Shown: positions 1 through 8,949, counted from the first letter of the stretch. The stretch is DNA of 64,000 nucleotides from Paludibacterium purpuratum (GCF_004363805.1 NZ_SNZP01000008.1:62001-126000), one strand, 5' to 3'. Made by a program: numbers and translations. Notes: a model not told the origin generated them from the letters alone.

Positions 1-201
1 CAGGGTCAGCACGGCGGCCGCCTTGTTGCCGCTACGCAGCACATTGGTCGCTCCCGGGTTCTTCGAACCGTAACTGCGCGGATCTTCGATCCCCATCAGC
101 TTGCTGACAATGACGGCGAAGGACAGCGAGCCCAGCACATAGGCGGCACAGGTAAAGAAAAAATCGGGGGGGGTCATCAGGGCATGGGCTGTCGTAGACA
201 T
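1..201 (-). CDS. plsY: Glycerol-3-phosphate acyltransferase PlsY, N-terminal part (runs off the window)
   Basis: Only the first 67 codons are present; the rest lies beyond the left edge. PlsY is an inner-membrane enzyme that transfers the acyl group of acyl-phosphate to glycerol-3-phosphate, making lysophosphatidic acid, the first step of phospholipid synthesis. The visible part has a hydrophobic segment (about residues 13-32) followed by the family loop [16 protein letters not shown] (residues 47-62), which carries the Ser/Gly-rich active-site motif 1. The ATG at 199-201 is used; an in-frame ATG eight codons later is an alternative because no strong Shine-Dalgarno sequence is visible. It is divergent from folB. 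Confidence 0.92.
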   Translation of the reverse strand, partial: MSTTAHALMTPPDFFFTCAAYVLGSLSFAVIVSKLMGIEDPRSYGSKNPGATNVLRSGNKAAAVLTL

Positions 202-272
202 CTTATATCCACTAGAATGCAAAGTCTCAGATTCTACGGTATCAGGCGGCATTCCCCAACAGCCGCAATCGG

Positions 273-632
273 ATGGACATCATTTTTTTGCGCGAAATGC
301 GCGCCGAAACCATTATCGGCATCTACGAGTGGGAAAAAACCACGCCGCAAACCATTGAAATCGACATGGAAATCGGCATTCCCAGCGAGGCACCCTGCCA
401 CAGCGACGATATTCGCGACACCATCCATTACGGTGCGGTGGTCGAACGATTGCGCACCGCGCTGGCCGAACGCCACTTTCTGCTGATCGAAGCACTGGCC
501 GAGTACATCGCCAAAGTCATCCGCGACGACTTCGGCTCCCCTTGGGTCATGGTCTCGGTCAGCAAGCTCGGCATACTTCCGGGCGTCAAGCGTGTCGGTG
601 TTTCGATCGAGCGTGGCCACCGGCCACGCTGA
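273..632 (+). CDS. folB: Dihydroneopterin aldolase FolB
   Basis: Folate pathway enzyme that cleaves 7,8-dihydroneopterin to 6-hydroxymethyl-dihydropterin and glycolaldehyde in the cytoplasm. At 119 residues it has the usual family length. Diagnostic sequence: the opening [17 protein letters not shown] (residues 5-21), the HYG around Tyr53, and [13 protein letters not shown] with the catalytic Lys98. The gene is divergent from plsY, with about 70 bp between the two starts, and convergent with dadA, whose stop lies 3 bp away. The ribosome binding site in front of the ATG is weak. Confidence 0.94.
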   Translation: MDIIFLREMRAETIIGIYEWEKTTPQTIEIDMEIGIPSEAPCHSDDIRDTIHYGAVVERLRTALAERHFLLIEALAEYIAKVIRDDFGSPWVMVSVSKLGILPGVKRVGVSIERGHRPR

Positions 633-635
633 GCG

Positions 636-1892
636 TCAACGACAGAAATCGAACTCGAACGGCAGCGTTCGGCCGGAGATCAACTCGGCCAACGCGCGCC
701 CCGAGCCCGGCCCTTCGGTGAAACCCAGCGTACCATGCCCGGTATTCAAGTACAGGTTGGCTAAACGCGTGCGGCCGATCAGTGGCACGTTGCCTGGCGT
801 ACTGGGACGCAAACCGGTCCAGAAACTCGCCTGCGCCCAGTCGGCGCACGCTTCGTCCAGCAAGAGCCTGGTACGACTGAGCAACGCCTGACAGCGCGCT
901 GCGTTCAAATGAGAAGAATAGCCGGCGAGCTCGGCAGTACCGGCGATCCGAATCGTCTCTCCCAGGCGGGTCACCACGATCTTGCAATCTTCGTCGGTAA
1001 TGCTGACCTGCGGTGCCAGCCGAGCTTCACGCACCGGCACCGTGGCCGAATAACCTTTGGTCGGATAGACCGGTAACGTCAGACCGACCGTGCGCGCCAA
1101 CAGCGGCGAAAAACTGCCCAATGCCAACACAAAGGCATCCGCCGCCACCGTTCGGTATTGACCATCGGCATCGGTCACCGAAACGCCATAGACTTTTCCG
1201 CCTGCGCTTTCCAGCGCATTCACCCGAGTATTGAAGCGAAAACGGACACCGCGCTGCGCCGCATGCTGCGCCAATTGCACGGTGAACTGGTGCACATCGC
1301 CCGACTCGTCGTCCGGACAGAAGGTCGCGCCGGCCAGTCGCGGCGCGACCGGCGCCAGCGCAGGCTCCAGTTCGAGCAGCTCGCTGCGCGAAATCACCCG
1401 CTTAGCCACACCGTAATCCTGCATCACCCGGCAGGTAGCCGCCGCCTCGTCGAGCTCCCTTTGCGTACCAACCAACGTCACGATCCCGCGCGACAGTTGG
1501 TCATAGCTCAGACCGAGCGACTGGCGCAATTCGGCAAAAGTATCGCGGCTGTATTTGCCCAGGGCCAACATCTGACGCATATTGCGGTCGAAGCGTCCGG
1601 GCAGGCATTCGCGCAGGAATCCCATGATCCAGCGCCACTGCGCGGGATCCAGCCCCGGTCTGAATAGCAAAGGCGAATCGTCCCGCCCCAACCAGCGCAG
1701 GATCTGCCATGGCGCGCCTGGATGCGCCCATGGCGTCGACTGACTGACCGATATCTGCCCGCCATTGGCAAAACTGGTTTCGCGCGCAGGTCCGCTGGCA
1801 CGCTCGATCACTTCGACCTCATGACCGTCGCAAGCTAGAAACCAGGCTGTGCTGACCCCGACGACACCCGCGCCCAATACGACGACCTTCAT
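636..1892 (-). CDS. dadA: D-amino acid dehydrogenase small subunit DadA
   Basis: FAD-dependent, membrane-associated enzyme that oxidatively deaminates D-amino acids (typically D-alanine) to the 2-oxo acid and feeds electrons to the respiratory chain. The 418 residues match the family. The N-terminus has the dinucleotide-binding fold VVVLGAGVVGVSTAW (residues 3-17), followed by ETSFANGGQISVS, a strong DadA signature. The C-terminus has the FAD-contacting GHGTLGFTEGPGSGRALAELI. Its ATG overlaps the stop of cheR by 4 bp (ATGA), so it is probably translated by coupling from the upstream cheR. No alanine racemase gene (dadX) is adjacent, unlike the common dadAX arrangement. Confidence 0.94.
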   Translation of the reverse strand: MKVVVLGAGVVGVSTAWFLACDGHEVEVIERASGPARETSFANGGQISVSQSTPWAHPGAPWQILRWLGRDDSPLLFRPGLDPAQWRWIMGFLRECLPGRFDRNMRQMLALGKYSRDTFAELRQSLGLSYDQLSRGIVTLVGTQRELDEAAATCRVMQDYGVAKRVISRSELLELEPALAPVAPRLAGATFCPDDESGDVHQFTVQLAQHAAQRGVRFRFNTRVNALESAGGKVYGVSVTDADGQYRTVAADAFVLALGSFSPLLARTVGLTLPVYPTKGYSATVPVREARLAPQVSITDEDCKIVVTRLGETIRIAGTAELAGYSSHLNAARCQALLSRTRLLLDEACADWAQASFWTGLRPSTPGNVPLIGRTRLANLYLNTGHGTLGFTEGPGSGRALAELISGRTLPFEFDFCR

Positions 1893-2791
1893 CCGCGTCC
1901 CTTGGCTAATTCACTCGGTTTGTGTGCCGCGCCGTCTCGGGGCGCATGCTCGTACACGGTCTTGCCGCGCAGGCGAAAATAATCGGCCGCAAAATAGAAA
2001 TTTTCCGAATGACCGACGAACAACAGACCATCCGGGCGCAGCAAGGGGGCAAAACGCTTGAGAATGGCGTACTGGGTATCGCGATCGAAATAGATCATCA
2101 CGTTACGACAGAAAATGGCATCGAACTGCTTGTGCACCGACCATTGCGGTTCGATCAGATTCAAGCGCGAGAAGGTGATCATATTGCGCAATTGCGCCTT
2201 GGCCTGGTACATGCCGTCCGGCAGCTTGTCGAAATACTTAGCGGCATGCCCGGCAGGTAGGCGCGCAACCTTGTCCGCCGGATAAATGCCCTTGCGACCG
2301 GTTTCCAGCACCAGGGTATCCAGATCGGTAGCGACAATGCTGACCTTGGGACCCACGCCGTGGAACGTCTCCAACGCCGTCATGGCAAGCGAATACGGTT
2401 CCTCGCCAGTGGACGAGGCCGAGCACCAGATATGGAGTTCGGTCGCGCCAGCCGCCGCGCGCTTTTTCAAATGCTCCGCCAGCAACGGAAAATGATGTTC
2501 CTCGCGGAAGAAAAAAGTCAGATTGGTGGTCAGTGCATTGACGAACTGTTCGAACTCGCGCTTCCCCTGCACAGACCCCAGCAAATCGACATACTGGGAG
2601 AAACTCGCCAGCTTCAAATCGCGAATGCGGCGCACCAACCGCCCGTAAACCATGTCTTTCTTGGAGGCATTCAAGGAAATGCCGGCCTCCTTGTAAATCA
2701 GCTTGCGGATCCGTTCGAAGTCGGCATCGCTGAAATCAAATTCGCGGTTGAACTCAACCTTGGGCAACGTCAAAGGTGGCAGCTTGTCCAT
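1889..2791 (-). CDS. CheR-type chemoreceptor glutamate methyltransferase (orphan)
   Basis: SAM-dependent O-methyltransferase of the CheR family, which methylates glutamates on chemoreceptors during adaptation. The N-terminal CheR_N helical domain spans about residues 20-85. The family motif TTNLTFFFREEHHF is at 88-101, the SAM-binding motif with SSTGEEPYSLAM at 126-137, and CRNVMIYF further on. No cheA, cheW, cheB or receptor gene is nearby, so its partner must be elsewhere; a role in a chemosensory-like pathway is also possible. It overlaps dadA by 4 bp. The gene starts only about 20 bp beyond the erpA terminator hairpin, and its ribosome binding site is poor, so its promoter is unclear. Confidence 0.88.
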   Translation of the reverse strand: MDKLPPLTLPKVEFNREFDFSDADFERIRKLIYKEAGISLNASKKDMVYGRLVRRIRDLKLASFSQYVDLLGSVQGKREFEQFVNALTTNLTFFFREEHHFPLLAEHLKKRAAAGATELHIWCSASSTGEEPYSLAMTALETFHGVGPKVSIVATDLDTLVLETGRKGIYPADKVARLPAGHAAKYFDKLPDGMYQAKAQLRNMITFSRLNLIEPQWSVHKQFDAIFCRNVMIYFDRDTQYAILKRFAPLLRPDGLLFVGHSENFYFAADYFRLRGKTVYEHAPRDGAAHKPSELAKGRG

Positions 2792-2802
2792 GTCATCCAG
2801 AA

Positions 2803-2836
2803 TAAAAAAAAGCCTGGGATATCCCAGGCTTTTATC
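2803..2836 (-). terminator. Intrinsic terminator after erpA
   Basis: Perfect 20-base palindrome AGCCTGGGATATCCCAGGCT at 2811-2830, with eight A bases on the left (a U tract on the minus strand) and TTTTA on the right. It lies just downstream of the erpA stop and ends its transcript. The right-hand T run is shorter, so any plus-strand termination would be weaker. Confidence 0.9.
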
Positions 2837-2851
2837 TTATCGCAAAAAAGC

Positions 2852-3202
2852 TTACACCGAGAACGAAGATCCGCAACCGCAGGTCGTCGTGGCGTTCGGG
2901 TTCTTGATGACGAACTGCGAGCCTTCCAGGCCTTCCTGATAGTCGATTTCCGCACCGACCAGGTATTGGTAGCTCATAGGATCGACCAGGAAGGTCACAC
3001 CTTCGCGGGCGATCTGCGTATCGTCTTCATTCACCAGTTCGTCGAAGGTGAACCCATATTGGAAACCGGAACAGCCGCCGCCGGTAACGAATACCCGCAG
3101 CTTAAGATCAGGATTACCTTCTTCCGCGATCAGCTCACGCACCTTGCTGCAGGCGCTGTCGGTAAAGTTGATCGGGGACAGCATTTCAGTCGTTTCAGTC
3201 AT
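2852..3202 (-). CDS. erpA: Iron-sulfur cluster insertion protein ErpA
   Basis: A-type carrier that delivers Fe-S clusters to apoproteins, in Escherichia coli notably to isoprenoid synthesis enzymes. The HesB/IscA fold is clear and the length of 116 residues is typical. The three conserved cluster-binding cysteines are Cys44 in [13 protein letters not shown] and Cys108 and Cys110 in TTCGCGSSF at the C-terminus. An AGAGG ribosome binding site precedes the ATG. It is a single gene with its own terminator. An AT-rich 19-base palindrome about 35 bp upstream of the start is a candidate operator. IscU/IscS genes are not in the window. Confidence 0.95.
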   Translation of the reverse strand: MTETTEMLSPINFTDSACSKVRELIAEEGNPDLKLRVFVTGGGCSGFQYGFTFDELVNEDDTQIAREGVTFLVDPMSYQYLVGAEIDYQEGLEGSQFVIKNPNATTTCGCGSSFSV

Positions 3203-3236
3203 GATAGGCCTCTAAAGCGTGGAGCCGGAGCGGCTT

Positions 3237-3255
3237 TCCTACTATTTTAGTAGGA
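3237..3255. promoter_or_regulatory. Palindrome in the erpA promoter region (candidate operator)
   Basis: Inverted repeat TCCTACTATTTTAGTAGGA: two 8-base arms with a 3-base spacer, lying between the argC stop and the erpA start. It sits where the erpA promoter must be. The 13-base separation of the CC and GG pairs equals that in IscR type-2 sites, but the inner bases do not match well, so the binding protein is unknown. Confidence 0.45.
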
Positions 3256-3284
3256 TATGGTGACCTCTGGCGAGAAAATCAAGG

Positions 3285-4313
3285 TCACGGCAACAGCGGC
3301 ACCCCATCCAGCCCGGTCGACTCGGCCAGGCCGAACATCAGGTTCATATTTTGCACCGCCTGCCCCGCCGCGCCCTTGACCAGGTTGTCGATCACCGACA
3401 GCACCACCACCGTATCGCCCCCCTGTGGACGATACACTGCCAAACGACACAAATTGGCGCCGCGCACCGAGCGAGTCTCCGGCTGGCTGCCGGCCGGCAT
3501 CACATCGACGAACGATTCGTCGCGGTAGTGTCTTTCGAACAGCGCTTGCAAATCGACCTCGGCGGTCAAGCGTGCATAGAGCGTGGCGTGAATGCCACGG
3601 ATCATCGGGGTGAGATGCGGCACGAAGGTCAGACCGACCGGTGCCGAGCACATGCGCGCCAAGCCCTGGCTAATTTCCGGCAGATGGCGATGTCCACCCA
3701 CGCCATACGCCTTGAACGAATCCCCCGCCTCGGCCAGCAAAGCGCCGACCTCGGCCTTACGACCGGCGCCGGACACACCGGACTTGCAATCGGCGATCAG
3801 CGTGGCGCTATCGACCACCCCCGCCGCCAGCAGCGGCTGAAACCCGAGCTGAACGGCTGTCGGATAACAGCCGGGGTTCGCGATCAACCGCGCACCGGCG
3901 ATCTGTGCACGATTCATCTCCGGCAAACCATAGACGGCCTCTGCCACCAATTCAGGACTGGCGTGCGTCATGCCATACCATTTCTCCCATTCGGCCACGT
4001 CGCGAATGCGAAAATCGGCCGACAGATCGATCACGCGAACACCCGCATCCAGCAAGCGACGCGCGTCATGCATGGCAACACCGTTGGGGGTAGCGAAAAA
4101 CACCACATCGCAGTCGGTCAGCGAGGCATCGTCGGGCGATGAAAAAGCCAAGTCGACACGGCCGCGCAAGCTTTGGAACATCTGATCGATGCGCATGCCC
4201 GCTTCTTTACGCGACGTCACGCTGACCACGCGTGCCGACGGATGCGCCGCCAGCAACCGCAACAACTCCACACCGGTATAACCGGTCCCGCCAACGATGC
4301 CAACCTTGATCAT
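3285..4313 (-). CDS. argC: N-acetyl-gamma-glutamyl-phosphate reductase ArgC
   Basis: Third step of arginine synthesis: NADPH-dependent reduction of N-acetylglutamyl phosphate to the semialdehyde, in the cytoplasm. The 342 residues match the long-chain ArgC type. The nucleotide-binding [14 protein letters not shown] is at residues 5-18 and the catalytic Cys149 lies in NPGCYPTAV. The ATG at 4311-4313 is preferred over an in-frame TTG four codons upstream because GGGTGA precedes it at normal spacing. A hairpin with a U tract lies directly upstream in the leader (see the site at 4329-4354). No other arg gene is adjacent. Confidence 0.94.
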   Translation of the reverse strand: MIKVGIVGGTGYTGVELLRLLAAHPSARVVSVTSRKEAGMRIDQMFQSLRGRVDLAFSSPDDASLTDCDVVFFATPNGVAMHDARRLLDAGVRVIDLSADFRIRDVAEWEKWYGMTHASPELVAEAVYGLPEMNRAQIAGARLIANPGCYPTAVQLGFQPLLAAGVVDSATLIADCKSGVSGAGRKAEVGALLAEAGDSFKAYGVGGHRHLPEISQGLARMCSAPVGLTFVPHLTPMIRGIHATLYARLTAEVDLQALFERHYRDESFVDVMPAGSQPETRSVRGANLCRLAVYRPQGGDTVVVLSVIDNLVKGAAGQAVQNMNLMFGLAESTGLDGVPLLP

Positions 4314-4328
4314 GCCGTCACCCAAACG

Positions 4329-4354
4329 AAAAAAAATGTCGCAAAAGCGACATT
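4329..4354 (-). other. Hairpin with U tract in the argC leader
   Basis: On the minus strand an 8-bp stem (AATGTCGC / GCGACATT, loop TTTT) is followed by a run of T bases, then the argC ribosome binding site 10-15 bases later. By shape it is an intrinsic terminator placed immediately before a gene: either an attenuator of argC or a stop for readthrough from rpsI. It may also overlap the argC promoter, because GATAAT is part of the same stretch. Confidence 0.5.
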
Positions 4355-4403
4355 ATCTCGTTCAAACACAGTGCGGCGCAATATAAAAACCGATGTCGGA
4401 CAA

Positions 4404-4431
4404 AGAAAAAGCCGCCCGAGGGCGGCTTTCC
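4404..4431 (-). terminator. Intrinsic terminator of the rplM-rpsI operon
   Basis: Stem GCCGCCC / GGGCGGC (4411-4426) with a GA loop at its tip, flanked by AAA and TTT, and followed on the minus strand by TTTTTC. It lies 24 bp beyond the rpsI stop codon. Confidence 0.88.
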
Positions 4432-4454
4432 ATAAAACAGATATTCCGAGCGGA

Positions 4455-4847
4455 TTAACGCTTGGAGAACTGCTTAGCGCGACGGGCCTTGCGCAGACCG
4501 ACCTTCTTACGTTCCACTTCACGGGCATCGCGGGTAACGAAGCCAGCGTTGGACAGGGCGGACTTTAGATCGGCGTTGTAGTCGATCAAAGCGCGGGTGA
4601 TGCCGTGACGGATAGCGCCGGCTTGGCCGGTTTCGCCGCCACCGACAACATTGACCTTGATGTCGAAGGATTCGAGGTTCTCGGTCAGCGCCAGCGGCTG
4701 ACGGATCACCATGCGGCCGGTTTCACGGGCAAAGTATTCGTCAACCGGCTTGCCGTTGACGATGATTTGACCGTTGCCCTTTTGCATGAACACGCGCGCA
4801 ACCGAACTCTTGCGACGGCCGGTACCGTAGTAGTATTTACCGTTCAT
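4455..4847 (-). CDS. rpsI: Small ribosomal subunit protein uS9 (RpsI)
   Basis: Component of the 30S head whose basic C-terminal tail reaches the P-site tRNA. The 130-residue length is exactly typical. Signatures: [15 protein letters not shown] near the start, the family block [31 protein letters not shown] in the middle, and the tail ending [11 protein letters not shown], which contacts tRNA. It lies 9 bp after rplM in the conserved rplM-rpsI operon and is followed by an intrinsic terminator. Confidence 0.98.
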   Translation of the reverse strand: MNGKYYYGTGRRKSSVARVFMQKGNGQIIVNGKPVDEYFARETGRMVIRQPLALTENLESFDIKVNVVGGGETGQAGAIRHGITRALIDYNADLKSALSNAGFVTRDAREVERKKVGLRKARRAKQFSKR

Positions 4848-4856
4848 CTCTTAGCC

Positions 4857-5291
4857 TCAAAAACTGATTTCCAGCACTTTCGGCTGTTGTGCCGTGTGCG
4901 GGTGCTCGCTACCAGCGTATACCTTGAGCTTCTTGATCATCGCGTAGCCCAGCGGACCCTTCGGCAGCATACCCTTGACGGCTTTCTCCAGAACGCGCTC
5001 CGGGAACTGATTTTGCAGTTCGGTGAAGGTACGCTCACGGATACCGCCCGGGTAGGTGGTATGACGGTAGTAAATCTTATCCTGTGCCTTGGCACCGGTA
5101 ACGCGGAGTTTGTCGACGTTGACGACGACGATGTAATCGCCGGTATCTACGTGCGGGGTGTATTCCGGCTTATGCTTGCCACGCAGAAGATGCGCGATTT
5201 CGGCAGCCAGACGACCCAGCACCTTGTCGGAGGCGTCGACCACGAACCACTCGCGCTTTACCTCATGCGGCTTGGCAGAAAAGGTCTTCAT
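4857..5291 (-). CDS. rplM: Large ribosomal subunit protein uL13 (RplM)
   Basis: Early-assembling 50S protein; in E. coli it also represses its own operon by binding the leader. The reading frame extends upstream, but the start [15 protein letters not shown] at 5291 is the universal family start and gives 144 residues. Conserved blocks include [24 protein letters not shown] and the YRHTTYPGG motif. A near-consensus promoter lies 36-65 bp upstream, leaving a short leader. First gene of rplM-rpsI. Confidence 0.98.
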   Translation of the reverse strand: MKTFSAKPHEVKREWFVVDASDKVLGRLAAEIAHLLRGKHKPEYTPHVDTGDYIVVVNVDKLRVTGAKAQDKIYYRHTTYPGGIRERTFTELQNQFPERVLEKAVKGMLPKGPLGYAMIKKLKVYAGSEHPHTAQQPKVLEISF

Positions 5292-5326
5292 GGAACTCTT
5301 CTCATCGTAATTCTTGAAAGTTACGG

Positions 5327-5356
5327 ATTCTATTACATGCACGATTACCCTGTCAA
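5327..5356 (-). promoter_or_regulatory. Sigma-70 promoter of rplM-rpsI
   Basis: Minus-strand TTGACA (5351-5356), an 18-base spacer and TAGAAT (5327-5332). The -35 box is perfect and the -10 box has five of six consensus bases apart from spacing. The predicted start is about 30 bases before the rplM ATG. Confidence 0.8.
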
Positions 5357-5404
5357 ACCATTGTGAGACAAGAAGAAATCAGACGGGAGGAAAGCCTGTT
5401 TTTG

Positions 5405-5504
5405 CGCACAAAAAAAAGCGCAACCAGGTTGCGATCGCGCCAAGTTCCACCTTGAAAGGAGGATGGAGGAGACAACACCAAAACGCACGGAAAGCGCCTG
5501 ATGT
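5405..5504 (-). ncRNA. Candidate small RNA with anti-Shine-Dalgarno motif and own terminator
   Basis: The stretch between deoD and the rplM promoter has the layout of an independent, roughly 100-nt RNA gene on the minus strand. A promoter (5511-5539) sits at one end. An intrinsic terminator sits at the other: stem CGCAACC / GGTTGCG at 5419-5433 followed by eight or more T bases. No open reading frame of note lies inside. The body carries the pyrimidine-rich stretch TCTCCTCCATCCTCCTTTC (minus strand, 5455-5473), which contains CCTCC motifs and resembles the 3' end of 16S rRNA. It could therefore pair with ribosome binding sites. No known RNA family was recognised by eye. It might instead be a leader or decayed gene. 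Confidence 0.55.
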
Positions 5505-5510
5505 GAAACC

Positions 5511-5539
5511 ATTATTGGCAGACGAAAATCAATTTGCAA
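5511..5539 (-). promoter_or_regulatory. Promoter for the candidate small RNA
   Basis: Minus-strand TTGCAA (5534-5539), a 17-base spacer and AATAAT (5511-5516). The -10 box matches five of six consensus bases and the -35 box four of six. The predicted start is near 5504. Confidence 0.55.
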
Positions 5540-5586
5540 GATTTTTTTGTGCACTGCACTATGCGCTGTGCATGAATGCCACAAAC

Positions 5587-5612
5587 AAAAACGCCCGGCA
5601 ACGGCCGGGCGT
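5587..5612 (-). terminator. Intrinsic terminator of the deo operon
   Basis: 9-bp stem ACGCCCGGC / GCCGGGCGT (5591-5599 with 5604-5612), followed on the minus strand by TTTTG. It lies 17 bp past the deoD stop and ends deoCABD transcription. Confidence 0.9.
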
Positions 5613-5628
5613 CCGTCAAACAGGTAGT

Positions 5629-6339
5629 TTACAGTGCCAGCGCGGTTTCCAGAGCGATTTCCACCATATCGCCGAAGCTCTTCTGACGCTCGTCGGAGGT
5701 GGTTGCCTCGCCGGTGGGAATCACATCCGACACGGTAAGAATACCCAGCGCACGCGCGCCGTATTGCGCCGCAACACCGTAAATGCCGGCCAGTTCCATC
5801 TCGATGGCCTGGACGTTCATCGCGGCCAGGCGCGACAGCATATCCGGTTGCACCGAATAGAACAGATCGGCCGAGAACACGTTACCGACGTGTACCGGCT
5901 TATTGAGGCGCTTGGCGGTATCCACGGCCGTGCGCAGCACGTCGTAGTCGGCGATGGCGGCGTAGTCGTGATCCATCAGCCGCATACGGTTGACCTTGCT
6001 GTCGGTCGACGCGCCCATGGCGATCACCAGGTCGCGCAACTTCAGCTTATCGGTCGTGGCGCCGCAAGAACCGACGCGGATAATGGTTTTGACGCCGTAA
6101 TCCTTGATCAATTCGGTGGCATAGATGCTGCACGACGGAATGCCCATACCGTGCGCCATCACCGACAACCGGCGGCCCTTGTAGGTACCGGTATAGCCGT
6201 ACATGTTGCGCACCGCGGTCACTTGGCGGGCATTTTCGAGATAAGTTTCGGCAATCATCTGGGCGCGCAGCGGATCGCCCGGCATCAAAACGATGTCGGC
6301 GAAATCACCGGCCTGGGCGCTGATATGCGGAGTTGGCAT
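5629..6339 (-). CDS. deoD: Purine nucleoside phosphorylase DeoD
   Basis: Phosphorolyses purine (deoxy)nucleosides to free base and (deoxy)ribose-1-phosphate. It is the hexameric bacterial type of 236 residues. Signatures: the N-terminal [26 protein letters not shown] with the phosphate-binding [28 protein letters not shown], and the base-binding [10 protein letters not shown] with the catalytic Asp. Ribosome binding site AAGGA. Last gene of deoC-deoA-deoB-deoD; its product ribose-1-phosphate is the substrate of DeoB just upstream. Confidence 0.96.
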   Translation of the reverse strand: MPTPHISAQAGDFADIVLMPGDPLRAQMIAETYLENARQVTAVRNMYGYTGTYKGRRLSVMAHGMGIPSCSIYATELIKDYGVKTIIRVGSCGATTDKLKLRDLVIAMGASTDSKVNRMRLMDHDYAAIADYDVLRTAVDTAKRLNKPVHVGNVFSADLFYSVQPDMLSRLAAMNVQAIEMELAGIYGVAAQYGARALGILTVSDVIPTGEATTSDERQKSFGDMVEIALETALAL

Positions 6340-6360
6340 GACAGTCCTTAAGCGAACGGG

Positions 6361-7578
6361 TTAAGCAAGAAAAGAGGTACCGTAATCCATCGGCGGCAGG
6401 CCGAGATGGCTCGCCACCGACTGACCGATGTCGGCGAAAGTGTCGCGGCCGCCGAGCGAACCCGCGGGCACCTTCTTACCGTAGCACAGCACGGGAATGT
6501 GCTCGCGAGTATGGTCGGTGCCGGTCCAGGTCGGATCGCAACCATGGTCGGCCGACAGAATCAGAATGTCGTCATCCGACAATAAGGCCAGGATCTCCGG
6601 AATGCGGCGGTCGAAGGCCTCCAGCGCGGCGGCATAACCGGCGGTGTCGCGGCGATGGCCGTAGCTGGAGTCGAAATCGACGAAATTGGTCATGACGATG
6701 CTGCGATCCGGCGCCTGACGAACTTCGTCCAGCGTGACATCCCACAACTGATCCAGTCCGGTCGCCTTGACCGCGCGGGTAATGCCGACATGGGCGTAGA
6801 TGTCGGCGATCTTGCCGACGGACACCACGGCACCGCCTGCGTCGGCCAGCTTCTTCAGCACGGTTGGCGCCGGCGGCTCCACCGCCAGATCCTTGCGGTT
6901 GCCGGTGCGGGCGAACTGGCCGCGACCGGTGCCGACGAATGGCCGGGCAATCACCCGGCCGATGTTGTACGGTTCGAGCAGTTCGCGGGTGATCTTGCAC
7001 AGCTGATACAGCCGTTCAAGCCCGAAAGTCTCTTCATGGCAGGCGATCTGGAACACCGAATCGGCCGAGGTATAGAAGATCGGTTTGCCGGTCTTCATGT
7101 GCTCCTCGCCCAGGCGGTCGAGAATCTCGGTGCCCGAGGCATGGCAATTGCCCAGGAAACCCGGCAGACCGGCGCGTTCTACGATGGCATCCAGTAGTTC
7201 GGCCGGAAACGAGTTGTCTCGGTCGGTGAAATATCCCCAATCGAACAACACCGGTACGCCGGCGATCTCCCAGTGGCCCGACGGCGTGTCCTTGCCGGAA
7301 GACAGCTCCTTGGCATAGCCGTAGGCGCCGATCGGTTCCAGTCGCGTGACACCGGCGGGAAACTCGCCGCACGACAACTCGCAGGCATGGGCCAGGCCCA
7401 ACCGGGTCAGATTCGGCAACTGCAATGGACCGCTGCGCCCGCCGCGATCCAGCAAACCGGCGGCGGCATCGCGCGCGATGTGCCCCAGCGTATTGCTGCC
7501 GACATCGCCAAAATGCTCGGCGTCGGCGGCGGCGCCAATGCCCAGCGAATCCAGAATCAAAATAATGGCACGTTTCAT
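6361..7578 (-). CDS. deoB: Phosphopentomutase DeoB
   Basis: Interconverts (deoxy)ribose 1-phosphate and 5-phosphate, linking nucleoside phosphorolysis to DeoC. Alkaline-phosphatase superfamily metalloenzyme needing Mn2+. The start [20 protein letters not shown] at 7578 is preferred over an upstream extension because AGGAGAG precedes it; this gives 405 residues, the usual length. Metal-binding segments are the N-terminal DSLGIG and the C-terminal [25 protein letters not shown], with the family His/Asp ligands. It lies between deoA and deoD with short spacers. Confidence 0.96.
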   Translation of the reverse strand: MKRAIILILDSLGIGAAADAEHFGDVGSNTLGHIARDAAAGLLDRGGRSGPLQLPNLTRLGLAHACELSCGEFPAGVTRLEPIGAYGYAKELSSGKDTPSGHWEIAGVPVLFDWGYFTDRDNSFPAELLDAIVERAGLPGFLGNCHASGTEILDRLGEEHMKTGKPIFYTSADSVFQIACHEETFGLERLYQLCKITRELLEPYNIGRVIARPFVGTGRGQFARTGNRKDLAVEPPAPTVLKKLADAGGAVVSVGKIADIYAHVGITRAVKATGLDQLWDVTLDEVRQAPDRSIVMTNFVDFDSSYGHRRDTAGYAAALEAFDRRIPEILALLSDDDILILSADHGCDPTWTGTDHTREHIPVLCYGKKVPAGSLGGRDTFADIGQSVASHLGLPPMDYGTSFLA

Positions 7579-7592
7579 CACGCTCTCCTGGC

Positions 7593-8930
7593 TCAGTTCT
7601 TCAGGTCGCCTTCGCGCAGAATGCAATGCACCTGCGTAGGCCGGGCAACCGGCGCCGCACCGATGCCGACGGCTTGCAGTACGCGGCGGCGCGCCTCTTC
7701 GAAGCCGTCTTCAGTGGCGGCATGCACCACCGCCAGCGGTGTCTGGCTGTCGACCTTCTGCCCCAACTCGACCAGCTCGGTCAGACCAACGCGGTAATCC
7801 AGCACATCGGCAGCCTGACGACGACCGCCGCCCAAGGCGCATACGGCCATACCCAGGCCGCGCGTGTCGGTGCCGGTCACGAAGCCGGCCTGCGGCGCGA
7901 ACACCGGGCGTACCAGCGGCGCCGGTTCGAAGTATTTGCCATAGTGCTCGATGAAGTCGCTCGGCCCGCCCATGGTGGCCACCATCCGGCCGAAAATCTC
8001 GGCGGCACGGCCGCTATCGAGCGCCTGTTGCAGGCGCGCCTCGGCATCGGCCGTATCGCTGGCCAAGCCGCCGGCGATCAGCATCTCGGCGCACAGCGCC
8101 ATGGTGACCTCGTGCAAACGGTCCGAACGCACTTCGCCGGTCAGATAACGCACCGCCTCGGCGGTCTCGATGGCATTGCCGGCACACGTCGCCAGCGATT
8201 GATTCATGTCGGTGACCAGCGCACTGGTCTTGACGCCGGCGCCATTGCCGACACGGACGATGCGCTCGGCCAACGCCTTGGACAACTCAAAGGTCGGCAT
8301 GAACGCGCCGGAGCCGGTCTTGACGTCCATGACCAGCACATCGAGGCCTGCGGCCAACTTTTTCGACAGGATCGACGCGGTAATCAGCGCAATCGACTCG
8401 ACGGTGCCGGTCACGTCGCGCGTGGCATAGAAACGGCGGTCGGCCGGCGCCAGATCGTTGGTTTGCCCAATGATCGAAACGCCCACTTCCTTGACGATAC
8501 GACGGAAATTGTCGGCGGTCGGGAAGGGATCGTAGCCGGGAATGGCCGACAATTTGTCCAACGTGCCGCCGGTGTGCCCCAGGCCACGGCCGGAAATCAT
8601 CGGCACAAACCCGCCGCAGGCGGCGATCATCGGCCCGAGCATCAGCGACACCACGTCGCCCACGCCACCGGTGGAGTGCTTATCCAGCACCGGGCCCGGC
8701 AATTGCAGATCGTCCCAACGCATACGCCGACCGGAGTCGCGCATGGCCATGGTCAATCCCACGTTCTCATCCAGCGTCAGATCGTTGAAAAACACCGCCA
8801 TGGCAAAGGCCGAAATCTGGCTATCGGCCACCGAGCCATCGGTGATGCCCTGAACGAACTGCTGAATCTCGTCGATCGTAAGCGCTTGCTTGTCGCGCTT
8901 TTTGACAATGAATTCCTGCGGCAGAAACAT
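7593..8930 (-). CDS. deoA: Thymidine phosphorylase DeoA
   Basis: Phosphorolyses thymidine to thymine and deoxyribose-1-phosphate. The start [17 protein letters not shown] at 8930, with AGGAG upstream, gives 445 residues. Family blocks: [42 protein letters not shown] across the pyrimidine/phosphate site, and [12 protein letters not shown], the glycosyltransferase-family-3 signature. Second gene of the deo operon. A hairpin between deoC and deoA may lower its expression relative to deoC. Confidence 0.96.
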   Translation of the reverse strand: MFLPQEFIVKKRDKQALTIDEIQQFVQGITDGSVADSQISAFAMAVFFNDLTLDENVGLTMAMRDSGRRMRWDDLQLPGPVLDKHSTGGVGDVVSLMLGPMIAACGGFVPMISGRGLGHTGGTLDKLSAIPGYDPFPTADNFRRIVKEVGVSIIGQTNDLAPADRRFYATRDVTGTVESIALITASILSKKLAAGLDVLVMDVKTGSGAFMPTFELSKALAERIVRVGNGAGVKTSALVTDMNQSLATCAGNAIETAEAVRYLTGEVRSDRLHEVTMALCAEMLIAGGLASDTADAEARLQQALDSGRAAEIFGRMVATMGGPSDFIEHYGKYFEPAPLVRPVFAPQAGFVTGTDTRGLGMAVCALGGGRRQAADVLDYRVGLTELVELGQKVDSQTPLAVVHAATEDGFEEARRRVLQAVGIGAAPVARPTQVHCILREGDLKN

Positions 8931-8949
8931 TCCCTGCTCCTTACAAGCC

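Noticed and set aside
5463-5501. 12-codon plus-strand ORF after a perfect AAAGGAGG
   Set aside because: The ATG overlaps the ribosome binding site itself, so the spacing is impossible; the motif is better explained as the complement of the minus-strand CCTCC stretch.
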